Origin: RGIG5327 sp045612485
GTDB taxonomy: Bacteria > Verrucomicrobiota > Lentisphaeria > Victivallales > UBA1829
NCBI GenBank assembly: GCA_045612485.1
Contig: JAZKZE010000121.1
Span: forward strand, 1 to 64,000
DNA length: 64,000 nucleotides
Direction of reading: 5' to 3'
Shown here: positions 53,066 through 61,514 of the stretch, one piece after another
How the letters are laid out: every line of letters begins with the position of its first letter
Position numbering within the stretch: position 1 is the first letter of the stretch
Program-made: the position numbers and the translations under genes
Notes under the pieces: model-generated
Databases searched by the model: none
Told to the model about the DNA's origin: nothing
The model's input: the letters and a program-made list of their open reading frames with translations, nothing else

Positions 53066-54838
53066 TTATCCGCGGGGAATATAAAAGGCGATATTTCTGC
53101 GGAAATACACGTTTTCTTCCTCTATCTTATGTCCGGGGAAAAGTTCATGCAATGATTGATTTTCCCCGTCAGGGCTTATCTCTCTCAATATAACGGAAGT
53201 TGTATGTGTGAGGGGGTAATATTCTATCCATTCCACAGGCACATCATGGAAACAGCCGTCCCCGCCGAATACGGGAATATAATCTACTCTTGTCACTCCG
53301 CCGAAACCATAGGAAGTGACAGCAAGTTCTGTTGTACCATCCTTCTTATGCCGGGGAGAGGTTTTCAGGATGCAATCGGTTATACAGGAAGGGTGTTTGA
53401 AAGTATTCCTGCTGAAATAGTTGGCGATCGTTTCATATTCCCAGCTGGAAGCATAATACAATACATCTTTTTGAAAAATATCCCCCGGAGCCTCATGCTG
53501 CTGATAAAGGGGAATGGCAAGAAGTGGAGCAAAGGCAAAATACCAGCGGCGGAAAAAATCATTGCTGTAATTTCTGAAGATCTTTTCCGCCTCTTCCAAA
53601 TCATAATGATGAAAAAGGGATGGTTTGGCGGAAATGTCAAAATCCTGCATAAAACCGGGATAAAGGAAATTGATCATTTTTTTCTTGAGAAAAATAAAAT
53701 TCTCCCCGAATCCATGTAAAGTATCCCGTAAAAGTTTCAGCATTTCCTGCTGGGCCAGCGGGGTGAAAAGCAAACGGAAATCTTTTTCATCCGACCTGTC
53801 CAAAGCCCCGAACACCGCATCAAATTCATGATTGGACATAATGGTGAAAGGGGTGGACATATCATTGGATTTTTCGATCAGGCAGTTGATGGCAGACTTT
53901 AATTTCATACGTTGGAAAAAGCCGTCGGATGCGGCAAGATCTTCCGGAGCACGGGAAAAAGTCAGATCAGGAGCAGCCCCGCAGCCGAAAATAAGAAGTT
54001 TTTTTCCGGAATATTGCGGACAGGGCTTTTCCACACTTGCCGTAAGGGTCTGCGTCCTTGTTTCCATACGGCTCCGTGTTCTGCCTTCAGAATCCGTATA
54101 AGTAACTCTTTCCTCCCAGGTGATAATGATAGAGCCCCAGTAGGTCTTTGTACCCATTGTCATATTCCATGTATCGGCAAAGACAAAAGGGTTGTCATTG
54201 ATGCTTCCGCTGTGGCAGAAACATACAGAGGTATTTTTTCCCTGCTCTTTATCCAGACCGAATTTATGTTCCAGTTCTGCCATTCTTGCAGAGGAAAAAA
54301 ATTTGTCGATAGTGAAAACGGGACAGCTTTTCATCACAAGATCAGGAACAGTATCCCATCTGTAAAGCTGGTTCAAAGGAGCCATCTGCCGGTAGGCTTC
54401 CGCCATTTCCGCTTGTAACTGCTGCCGGATCACCGAGGCAATATTCTTTAATGTTTCAATCTTTTTATCCAGAAAACGCAATTTGATAAACAAAGCAAGC
54501 CCGGCAAGAATAAAACCCGGACCGCCCCAGTATATGTCCCCGGGGATATCCGGTTTGAAACAATGCAGGATATAAAACAGGAAAAAAAAGGAGCCGCCAA
54601 TGATAAAGAGAATACAGAGACCGCTCCAGAAACTCATCCATTCCAGATGGGAAGCAGTATTTTCTTTATGTTTTTCCAGAGATCTGATATGACGGCAGGT
54701 CTTTTTATTTGCGGCGGCATCCACCCCGGAGAGCCGTACAAGCTCTTCAAAGACCTCCGCCGCATTTTTCCTGAACGCCTCTCTGTATTTTTTCACATAC
54801 TCATCAAGGGGTTCATGGATGATATGCTGATATGCCAT
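53066..54838 (-). CDS. large LemA-partner membrane protein, function unknown
   Basis: 590 residues. The N-terminal ~60 residues are charged and helical. Two adjacent membrane helices (~68-90 and ~100-120) follow, then a soluble region of about 450 residues, with a possible third hydrophobic stretch near ~435 (WYFAFAPLLAIPLY). No enzymatic motif is recognised. The start codon overlaps the LemA stop (TGATG), a strong sign of translational coupling. LemA genes are often next to large membrane proteins of unknown function, so a stable complex is plausible. DUF3137-type proteins came to mind, but I could not confirm the match. Confidence 0.7.
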   Translation of the reverse strand: MAYQHIIHEPLDEYVKKYREAFRKNAAEVFEELVRLSGVDAAANKKTCRHIRSLEKHKENTASHLEWMSFWSGLCILFIIGGSFFFLFYILHCFKPDIPGDIYWGGPGFILAGLALFIKLRFLDKKIETLKNIASVIRQQLQAEMAEAYRQMAPLNQLYRWDTVPDLVMKSCPVFTIDKFFSSARMAELEHKFGLDKEQGKNTSVCFCHSGSINDNPFVFADTWNMTMGTKTYWGSIIITWEERVTYTDSEGRTRSRMETRTQTLTASVEKPCPQYSGKKLLIFGCGAAPDLTFSRAPEDLAASDGFFQRMKLKSAINCLIEKSNDMSTPFTIMSNHEFDAVFGALDRSDEKDFRLLFTPLAQQEMLKLLRDTLHGFGENFIFLKKKMINFLYPGFMQDFDISAKPSLFHHYDLEEAEKIFRNYSNDFFRRWYFAFAPLLAIPLYQQHEAPGDIFQKDVLYYASSWEYETIANYFSRNTFKHPSCITDCILKTSPRHKKDGTTELAVTSYGFGGVTRVDYIPVFGGDGCFHDVPVEWIEYYPLTHTTSVILREISPDGENQSLHELFPGHKIEEENVYFRRNIAFYIPRG

Positions 54839-55584
54839 CAGAATACCTTTGCCCTGGCTCTTTCCTTCACTTCACGGGAGGCGGCAAAAGGGATCCTTGT
54901 GGTATAGCCGTTTCTTGCGGCTACGATCTGTTTCACCGGCCAGGAGTAGATCTCCCGGTTCCAGGTGTTGACCGTATCGTTGTAGAGGGTTCGGGCAGCC
55001 GTGATCTCTTTCTGCAAATAACTGTTCTGCTGTAAAGCACTTGCGATCGCCTCATGTGCTTTCAGTTCAGGATAGGCTTCCAGACGGGGGACAAGATTGG
55101 TGAATACAGCATCGATCTTTCCTGCCATTTCGTTGCGTGCCTCCTCCGCATCCGGATTTACACCGCTGCGTAATGCGGCGATCCCTGTCATCACCTCCCG
55201 GTCCAATTCCATTGCTTTCTGAACCAGTCCCGCCACATTTTCCAGAATGACGACCCGCTGTTCCAGATAGTTGTCGATCTCTGAAGCCTGGGCCTGTATC
55301 CGCTGTTGAAGCTGCTGAAAAAAATTTTTCGCATTGATCTTCATGATGCAGTAAATTGCTCCGGGAATGATCCCTGCGATCCAGATAATCACCAGAACGA
55401 CGCTTTCCACATTCACCTTGCATAAAGTCATCACAAGGGCGGGAACAAACCCCACAACAAAGATGAAAAGTTCAAAGATCAGAGATTCCATACCGATAGT
55501 AACAGGAAGCTGTTTATGGATCACATTTACATCATTGCCGCTTTCAGATACGGGACCGGTAAGTTCATCAAGGGGATTTGCCAT
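54838..55584 (-). CDS. lemA: LemA-family protein
   Basis: 248 residues. LemA proteins are inner-membrane, coiled-coil proteins of unknown mechanism. Two hydrophobic segments lie near the N-terminus (SLIFELFIFVVGFVPALVM and VVLVIIWIAGIIPGAIYC), one more than the usual single anchor. The cytoplasmic or periplasmic helical domain has the family pattern: INAKNFFQQLQQRIQAQASE, RLEAYPELKAHEAIASALQQ, TARTLYNDTVNTWNREI. AAGGAAC precedes the ATG. The stop overlaps the next gene start, so the two are co-translated. Confidence 0.88.
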   Translation of the reverse strand: MANPLDELTGPVSESGNDVNVIHKQLPVTIGMESLIFELFIFVVGFVPALVMTLCKVNVESVVLVIIWIAGIIPGAIYCIMKINAKNFFQQLQQRIQAQASEIDNYLEQRVVILENVAGLVQKAMELDREVMTGIAALRSGVNPDAEEARNEMAGKIDAVFTNLVPRLEAYPELKAHEAIASALQQNSYLQKEITAARTLYNDTVNTWNREIYSWPVKQIVAARNGYTTRIPFAASREVKERARAKVF

Positions 55585-55690
55585 TTTTGTTCCTTATTTT
55601 CAAAAGTTTCAGGAGTTTCTGTTTTTTGTCTGCTTCCTTATAATAGCATAAAACATTTTTTTTACAAATCAAATTCTGCTTTTCCACAAA

Positions 55691-55729
55691 AAAACCTTTC
55701 ATACCCGTTATTCCGGCATGAAAGGTTTT
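55691..55729 (-). terminator. terminator after the Spy-like gene
   Basis: AAAACCTTTCAT (55691-55702) pairs perfectly with ATGAAAGGTTTT (55718-55729) plus an inner CCG/CGG. On the minus strand it ends in a U tract. It closes the ECF sigma operon. Confidence 0.9.
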
Positions 55730-55747
55730 CAAATACAGGAACGAGCC

Positions 55748-56407
55748 TTATTCTGCCGGTTTCTTTCCTTCAATTGCAGCAGGTCTTCCCGTACCTCTTT
55801 TTCCCGGAACAGGACGGAATTTTTTCCGTTCAGAAGGTTTTGTACAGAGAAATTCAGTCATCTTTTCCGCGATATGATCGGTATTCTGTACGTTTTTTGC
55901 ATGAAATTCCTTGAGTTTCCGCAGTTTTTCCTCTACAGAGGCAATATGCTTCAGGGTAAGATCATTGCGTCTTTTCACCTGCGCAAGAACCGCTTCTTTC
56001 AGCTCTTTGCGGACAGTATCTTTTTCAGCTTGTGTTTTGGCAGCATGATATTTTTCCTCCAGAAGAAAAACTTTTTTATCTTCTTCCGAAGCATATTTTT
56101 TCCGCAGTTCTCTTAATTTACTGTGGAATTTATCCTTATCTCCGGAAGCGGAAAGTCTGCGGAGTTCCGCATGTTCCTCCGGAGAAAGTTTTCCCAGGAA
56201 AAATCCCGGATGTCCCCCCCGTCTCCCCGGCATATTTTTTCTTCTTTCCGCAAAGAAAATTTTTCCTTTTCTCTGCCGGACAGTCTCTTTTTCCCCGGTA
56301 CCGGAAGCAGCCTCTTTCTGTGCAAAAGCCATACAGGGGAAGAGGAATATACCTGCCATACATACGGAAAATACCAGACTTTCAAAATTTCTCTTCAGCT
56401 TTTTCAT
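55748..56407 (-). CDS. secreted Spy/CpxP/ZraP-like coiled-coil protein
   Basis: 219 residues starting MKKLKRNF. This ATG has AAAGGAG about 10 bases upstream; the preceding ATG is too close to the site. A signal peptide (hydrophobic core to ~25, cut near AFAQ) is followed by a very basic, helical, Lys/Glu-rich chain. LSPEEHAELRRL (about residue 75) resembles the LTxxQ/LSPEE signature of Spy/CpxP periplasmic stress proteins, which bind misfolded proteins or metals. No Cys-rich metal motif is present. As third gene after ECF sigma and anti-sigma it is probably a target or sensor of that system. Confidence 0.68.
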   Translation of the reverse strand: MKKLKRNFESLVFSVCMAGIFLFPCMAFAQKEAASGTGEKETVRQRKGKIFFAERRKNMPGRRGGHPGFFLGKLSPEEHAELRRLSASGDKDKFHSKLRELRKKYASEEDKKVFLLEEKYHAAKTQAEKDTVRKELKEAVLAQVKRRNDLTLKHIASVEEKLRKLKEFHAKNVQNTDHIAEKMTEFLCTKPSERKKFRPVPGKRGTGRPAAIEGKKPAE

Positions 56408-56467
56408 TTTTGCCATTCTCCTTTCTTGAATCAGTTACATTTTCATCAATACATTTCCAATCTCTCT

Positions 56468-56986
56468 TCAGGATTGATAAGAAGCAAGTGCCGCATCATA
56501 GACAACAGCATCCAGCTGGGTACTCAAGTAAATGACTTCCCCGGCAAGTGTATCCATATTTTCCATAAGATCAAACTCATCTCCGGCAGAGAAATTCCCC
56601 TTTTTGAGTTCAATATTATTCTGTTCCATCCTTTTTGCATATCCCTGATTTCCGGCGGATGCCCCGGTATTGCTATAAAAATAGAAAGAACCGGTAAAGA
56701 TAACAGCAATGCATGCAGCGATCTCCGCGATCCTGCGGAACAGGACTTTCCGCCTTCTTCTTTCCGCTCCGGTAAATGCGGCATGGGAAAGGATCCTACT
56801 GTCCAGGCGGTCAAAATCCATCTTTTCCAGTTCTTCAAGATTTTCCTTTCTCACCATATCCATATACTTGCAGCTCTCTGCATCAAAATTGCGGCAGGAG
56901 GAGCATTTCTGCAAATGCCGGATCTTTTCCGGTGCGGTATCCTCCATGAGCAGGCTCTTTTCACAATCTGTTCTTTTTTCTTTCAT
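56468..56986 (-). CDS. zinc-type anti-sigma factor, single-pass membrane protein
   Basis: 172 residues. An N-terminal HLQKCSSC gives the H-x3-C-x2-C zinc motif of ZAS-type anti-sigma factors. Near residue 92 a hydrophobic helix (AACIAVIFTGSFYFY) marks the membrane pass, so the C-terminal ~75 residues are outside the cytoplasm. GGGGGAG precedes the ATG by 5 bases. It lies between the ECF sigma gene and the Spy-like gene, the usual order, and should hold the sigma factor inactive until an envelope signal. Confidence 0.82.
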   Translation of the reverse strand: MKEKRTDCEKSLLMEDTAPEKIRHLQKCSSCRNFDAESCKYMDMVRKENLEELEKMDFDRLDSRILSHAAFTGAERRRRKVLFRRIAEIAACIAVIFTGSFYFYSNTGASAGNQGYAKRMEQNNIELKKGNFSAGDEFDLMENMDTLAGEVIYLSTQLDAVVYDAALASYQS

Positions 56987-57054
56987 TTTACTCCCCCCCT
57001 TCTTTTACTGTAAACGCTCTTTTATTGTATTTTTCCAGTTTTTTCATCTCTTTT

Positions 57055-57672
57055 CTAAAGGTCATCTTTCACACCTCCCAGGATCTTCTGCAAATTTTTC
57101 ACTGCATACTGCATCCTTGCCAGAACCGTATTTATGGAACACTTCTGGATTTGTGCGATCTCCCGGAAAGGGATCTCCTCCATCCGCAGAAGAAATACTT
57201 CCCGCAGATCCTGCGGCAGGGAATCAACGGCTTTTTTCACAACGGAAGATATTTCCCTCTGTTCCAGATTTTTTCCGGGAGTATATCTTTCATCGGGAAT
57301 ATCCGTTTCCTCTCTGTTGTCCCCCTCTTCCTGTGAATTTCCTTTTACAGCGGAAGATCCATTATACAGTTCTTCTTTTTTATCCTTCCGGCAGTGATCC
57401 ATTGCTGTATTATGGGCAATACGCATAAGCCACGCAAGAAACATATTGCGGTCATTATAAGAAGGGAGATGACGGATCGCTTTAAGCCAGGTCTGCTGAA
57501 ACACATCATCCACCACACTTTTTTTCTGTTCCAGAAGGTTGTTGAGATAAGCATACAGACTGTTACGGTACCTGCGGTAAAGTATTTCAAAACTTTCATT
57601 ACTGCCGTCAAGATACCGTTCAATAAGCTCTCTGTCTGAAATATCATTATTGTTCTGCATTGCTTCAGTCAT
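57055..57672 (-). CDS. ECF-family RNA polymerase sigma factor
   Basis: 205 residues, the usual ECF size. Region 2 has SFEILYRRYRNSLYAYLNNLL and DDVFQQTWLKAIRHLPSYN (-10 binding), region 4 has LPQDLREVFLLRMEEIPFREIAQ and SINTVLARMQYAVKNLQ (-35 recognition helix). An acidic linker of about 35 residues between the two is longer than common. I start at MTEAMQ because GGGGAG sits 9-10 bases ahead; an upstream ATG lacks one. It is followed by its anti-sigma gene. The class of ECF cannot be set by eye. Confidence 0.9.
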   Translation of the reverse strand: MTEAMQNNNDISDRELIERYLDGSNESFEILYRRYRNSLYAYLNNLLEQKKSVVDDVFQQTWLKAIRHLPSYNDRNMFLAWLMRIAHNTAMDHCRKDKKEELYNGSSAVKGNSQEEGDNREETDIPDERYTPGKNLEQREISSVVKKAVDSLPQDLREVFLLRMEEIPFREIAQIQKCSINTVLARMQYAVKNLQKILGGVKDDL

Positions 57673-57752
57673 GATGCTTTTCTCCCCTTTTCCAGCCATA
57701 AAACGGAAAAGAAAAGTGTTTTATTGTGTAAAAATACATATTGAAGGAAAAT

Positions 57753-58130
57753 TCATTTTTCCAGTACGGCACAGGCACAGGCAAAATCTTTTTCATGGGA
57801 GATGGTAAGAAAAATATTCCGGGCATCCATCTGTAACGCTTTTTTTGCGGCATTACCGGTGAGAAATACAGCAGGAGCCCCGGAAGAAGTATTGCTTATA
57901 TGGATATCCTGCATGGCACAATCTTTTCCGAAACCGCATCCCAATGCTTTGGCGACCGCCTCCTTGGCTGCCCATCTGCCGGCAAGTTTTTCGGATGGCG
58001 GGAGCTTTTCACCGAAAGAAACAAGTTCATCTTCCGCAAAGACTTTTATCAGAAAATCCCTGCCGTATTTTTCAACAAGGTGTGCGATCCTTTCCGTTTT
58101 CACTATATCCATACCCAGTCCTGCGATCAT
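57753..58130 (-). CDS. acpS: holo-[acyl-carrier-protein] synthase
   Basis: 125 residues. Attaches 4'-phosphopantetheine from CoA to Ser of ACP. The N-terminal GMDIVKTERI motif has the Mg-binding Asp, and RWAAKEAVAKALGCGF has the second metal-binding Glu. The ATG at 58130 follows AAGGAAA and gives the usual length; the longer reading overlaps nothing useful. It is the last gene of a four-gene run (uncharacterised protein, methyltransferase, radC, acpS). Confidence 0.95.
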   Translation of the reverse strand: MIAGLGMDIVKTERIAHLVEKYGRDFLIKVFAEDELVSFGEKLPPSEKLAGRWAAKEAVAKALGCGFGKDCAMQDIHISNTSSGAPAVFLTGNAAKKALQMDARNIFLTISHEKDFACACAVLEK

Positions 58131-58167
58131 ATTTTCCTTACTCCCTGCAAGATTTGTTTTTCTCTGT

Positions 58168-59085
58168 TCAGCGTATATGATTCTTTTCAAAAATACTGTA
58201 TGCGGCGTTACGGGAAACGATCAGATGATCCAGAAGTACAATATCCAGAACATTCAGAGCCCGTTTGACCTTTTTTGTAAATTCCACGTCATCGTCCGAA
58301 GGCGTAACATTCCCGCCTGGATGATTATGTACAAGAATCACTCCGGAAGCCTTTCCGGCAAGGGCCTCTGCCGCGATCTCCCGGGGATAAATGATGGCAC
58401 TGTCCACCGTTCCCCTGGAAACGATACGGGAGTCCATCACACAATTCTGCACATTCACATAAATAACAAGCATGACCTCTTCCGTACATCCGCCCAGTTT
58501 CATCCTTGCATAATTCTCTACCGCCTGGGGACAATCCAGAACATTTTCCCCTGCCATTTTTTCATGCAGATACCTTTCACAAAGTTCTTTGATGATCCGG
58601 AAAAGCAAAGCGGAATTTTCCGATATTCCCGCAACGGAAGAAATGTCGGTATACCGGGCATCCATAATATGCCCCAATGAATGAAATTTTTCCAGCAGAG
58701 TCCTTGCCGGGATCTTCACATCCCTGCGGGGAATGGCGTAAGTAAGCAAAAGTTCCAGAAGATCAAAATCCGTCATTCCGCCGGTACCGGCCTGTAAATA
58801 CCTTGTCCGCAATCTTGCCCGGTGTCCGGCGTGAGGGTTTTCTTCTGCGGAAGGTTCCTTTTTTATTTTTTTTCCTGCGGAAGGTTCTTCATTGCCGGTC
58901 ATCTTTCCGGAAGCAAAAAGTTCCGCACTTTCTTTACCGAAGGAAGGATCGGGATGCGTACTTTTTCCTGCGGGGGAAAAAGAAATATTTATCTTATTTT
59001 CTTCAAAATCTTTTTTCAGAGCAGCAGGTTCGGCAATACTGCACACATGCTTTTCCCCACTGCTTTTTTCCGTCTTTTTTTCCAT
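58168..59085 (-). CDS. radC: RadC-family JAB1/MPN protein with N-terminal extension
   Basis: 305 residues, while RadC is usually ~225. Residues 1-~80 form a polar, low-complexity extension (many Lys, Ser, Glu). The UPF0758 region (RARLRTRYLQAG, DFDLLELLLTYAIPRRD, HhH-like SVAGISENSA) precedes the MPN domain with the JAMM motif HNHPGGNVTPSDDD and its upstream Glu. RadC roles are unclear; it is often linked to DNA repair or competence. ATG at 59085 chosen, with a GGGTG stretch upstream; a GTG three codons earlier is possible. Confidence 0.9.
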   Translation of the reverse strand: MEKKTEKSSGEKHVCSIAEPAALKKDFEENKINISFSPAGKSTHPDPSFGKESAELFASGKMTGNEEPSAGKKIKKEPSAEENPHAGHRARLRTRYLQAGTGGMTDFDLLELLLTYAIPRRDVKIPARTLLEKFHSLGHIMDARYTDISSVAGISENSALLFRIIKELCERYLHEKMAGENVLDCPQAVENYARMKLGGCTEEVMLVIYVNVQNCVMDSRIVSRGTVDSAIIYPREIAAEALAGKASGVILVHNHPGGNVTPSDDDVEFTKKVKRALNVLDIVLLDHLIVSRNAAYSIFEKNHIR

Positions 59086-59101
59086 AGAACACACCCGTAT
59101 A

Positions 59102-60289
59102 TTATCTGTGTTTCAACAGAGTCAATGTTTCAAAATGTGCAGTGGAAGGGAACATATCCAGCAATCCGGTCTTTTCTGCGGTATATTTTTCAGAAAGGAT
59201 CTCCAGATCCCGCATCAGAGTGGAAGGATTGCAGGATATATATATGATCCAGTCTGCTTCTGAAAAGAGCAGAGAGGAAACCGCATTGCCTTCCAGTCCG
59301 GTTCTCGGAGGATCAACCAGAAGGAGCGTACCGGAAGGAAGAGACTTTTTCCCGTAAAGTTTTTTCATGACTTTTCCGGCATCCCCTGCATAAAATCTGC
59401 AATTCTGCTCTACGGAATGATTTCTTGCGTTCTCTTCCGCCAGAAGAACCGCCTTTTCATCCAGTTCGATCCCGCTGCAGGGGATCTGTAATTTTTCTGC
59501 GGCAAGGACAGAAAACACGCCGCACCCGCAGTATAATTCCACCATCCGTTTTACTTTCAGAGGTCTGACAGTATCCAGAAAATGTTCTGCCAGTACAGGA
59601 GCCATAAAAGTATTGATCTGGAAAAAAGATCTTTTTTCCACCCGGAACAAACCGTAAGAACCTAAATTTTCCGTCAGGATCTTTTCCGTATCTTTTTTCT
59701 GCGTATAGATACATACCCCGTCGGAAGCACTGCTGCGGAAAGTAACCTTTCCCTCTGTCATGTTTCCAATATATTTTTTCCAGATACCTTCCTGCAATGC
59801 CTGATTGATCTCCTGAGAGGCTATGGGACACTCTTTTACAGGAACCATGGATTTATTGTCCCGTCCGACATAACAGAGTCTGCCGTTGGAAAGATGTAAA
59901 GAAATTTTATTCCTCCAATAACGGCGGAATGGAGAACCCTTTGCAGGAAGAATCTCCTTTACCTCCATTTTTTTCAACCGCCGGACAAATTCTTCCAACT
60001 GTCTGTTTTTCCATTGCAGTTCCAGAGGATATTCCATCATCCCGCAGGGACAGCCGGGACACGCCGCAGGACAGGAAGTTTCCACTCTCTGCGGAGAAAC
60101 CGACATCAAAGAAACCAGCTCACCGCAGGAATAATTTTTCTTTTCCTCCGTTATACGGATCAAAGCGCGCTCTCCGGGAATCACACCGGGAACAAAACAT
60201 ACTTTTCCTGAAGAGCTTCTGGCAACAGCATTACCGCCGAAGGCAAGAGCTGTAAAAATCATTTCTTCCGTAACGGGATCATCCTTCAT
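59102..60289 (-). CDS. 23S rRNA/tRNA (uracil-C5)-methyltransferase, RlmD/TrmA family
   Basis: 395 residues. Methylates U-C5 in rRNA or tRNA using SAM. An N-terminal TRAM domain spans ~1-60. Four cysteines in SCPAACPGCPCG form a compact iron-sulfur-like cluster motif, a little different in spacing from E. coli RlmD. The SAM motif is VELYCGCGVFS, DPPRTGLEG carries the catalytic Asp, and SCNPSTLMRDL holds the nucleophilic Cys. The second of two adjacent ATG codons is better placed after GAGG. It could be RlmC, RlmD or a tRNA-type paralogue. Confidence 0.87.
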   Translation of the reverse strand: MKDDPVTEEMIFTALAFGGNAVARSSSGKVCFVPGVIPGERALIRITEEKKNYSCGELVSLMSVSPQRVETSCPAACPGCPCGMMEYPLELQWKNRQLEEFVRRLKKMEVKEILPAKGSPFRRYWRNKISLHLSNGRLCYVGRDNKSMVPVKECPIASQEINQALQEGIWKKYIGNMTEGKVTFRSSASDGVCIYTQKKDTEKILTENLGSYGLFRVEKRSFFQINTFMAPVLAEHFLDTVRPLKVKRMVELYCGCGVFSVLAAEKLQIPCSGIELDEKAVLLAEENARNHSVEQNCRFYAGDAGKVMKKLYGKKSLPSGTLLLVDPPRTGLEGNAVSSLLFSEADWIIYISCNPSTLMRDLEILSEKYTAEKTGLLDMFPSTAHFETLTLLKHR

Positions 60290-60312
60290 CATTACCTCAA
60301 AAAATTATTTTA

Positions 60313-61323
60313 TTATTCTTTTCCGTAACGGATCTGGAAGGGAACAGTACGGAGCATCCCACGAAAAAAAGAACACATTACCCTGCCGCATTTTTCAGCG
60401 GAACCTGCTGTATTGCCCGCAAGGAAATATTTATCTGCAAAGGGAAGCATATCTGCAAAAGTAATGACAAGGGGGAGTTTTTTTCCTCCTGTTCTTTTTA
60501 CCATCTCCGTATAAACCAGATCGATCCCTTCCGCACAATATCCCAGAACAGGAGCAAGAGCCAATTCCGTAAGCATCTCCCCTTCCTGCGGAATATTTGC
60601 GGAAGAACCGCTGTTTTCATTTCTTCCGGGGAGGAAGGCAAGCAGTTTTTCCAGAGTTATCTCCATGCGTACCGAAGGAAACAATGCGGTACTTTCCAGT
60701 AATTTCAGTGCGCCGTTTTCAAAAAGCGGTGTATAATATTTTCCGGCGGAACGGATAAGATCTGCAATGGCGGGCATCTCTATATGTTTTTCCCGGAGGA
60801 TCTTCATCTGCCTTGCCTTCACCGCCTTTTCCGCAGCCTGTTCCCTGTATTCCGAAGCAAGTTCCAGCGCAAGCCGGGGAGAACATTTTTCAAATCCCAG
60901 AAGGGAAAGAGCTTTCTGTACTTTTGCACTTAAAGCAGAGGCATCATTTTCATCAAGATTCAGGGATACGGTCAGAAAATAGGAGAGATCATTTTTTCCA
61001 AGTTTGCATGTTGCGGTGGAAACAGAAAGGGAAGTGGTGAGAAACTTTTCCGCAGCAAGAGCAAACCCTGCATCTTCCAGACTTTTTGCCACAGCACGGT
61101 CAAGTTCGGAAGCGGGAATATTGCGGATACCGGATTCTCTCAATGAACTGCGCAAACTGAATTCCACAGCAAGAGCCACATCCTCTGCCACAGAAAGATC
61201 ATTCTCCCCCGCATCGGCAAGAGAACGGGCAAGACGGGTACGCAATTCAGAACTGTCAAATACAGCACTGCTGCCGTCAGGATAAAGAATATGGATATTA
61301 TCTGTACTTGATTCGATCATCAT
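60313..61323 (-). CDS. uncharacterised protein with possible ATP-cone-like N-terminus
   Basis: 336 residues, not assigned to a family. The N-terminal ~95 residues resemble an ATP-cone in layout: a beta start IHILYPDGSSAVFD, then helices SSELRTRLARSLADAG and ASELDRAVAKSLEDAG. The rest alternates helices and short strands, including a Ser/Ala-rich middle and a conserved-looking C-terminus VITFADMLPFADKYF...GMLRTVPFQIRYGKE. No signal peptide or membrane helix. First gene of the run ending in acpS; divergent from the malic enzyme gene. The ATP-cone reading is weak because the usual Arg-rich contacts are not obvious. Confidence 0.6.
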   Translation of the reverse strand: MMIESSTDNIHILYPDGSSAVFDSSELRTRLARSLADAGENDLSVAEDVALAVEFSLRSSLRESGIRNIPASELDRAVAKSLEDAGFALAAEKFLTTSLSVSTATCKLGKNDLSYFLTVSLNLDENDASALSAKVQKALSLLGFEKCSPRLALELASEYREQAAEKAVKARQMKILREKHIEMPAIADLIRSAGKYYTPLFENGALKLLESTALFPSVRMEITLEKLLAFLPGRNENSGSSANIPQEGEMLTELALAPVLGYCAEGIDLVYTEMVKRTGGKKLPLVITFADMLPFADKYFLAGNTAGSAEKCGRVMCSFFRGMLRTVPFQIRYGKE

Positions 61324-61435
61324 TTCTGTTTTTCTGCTTTTCTGTTTTTTTCCGTTCTGCCTCTTCCGGAACACCGGAAAAGTGTAAATTTCCGCCTATA
61401 ACAATAACATGTTTCCTGAAAAATGCAAAATCCTT

Positions 61436-61463
61436 TTGAAAAAAACTTTTCAATATGTATATT
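61436..61463 (+). promoter_or_regulatory. promoter of the malic enzyme gene
   Basis: TTGAAA, a 16-bp spacer and TATATT, ending about 51 bases before the ATG. It lies in the 191-base divergent region shared with the uncharacterised gene on the minus strand. Confidence 0.66.
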
Positions 61464-61514
61464 AATAGGACAAACTTTTAATATTTTCCCGGAAAAAATC
61501 AATGGAGTATCGTT

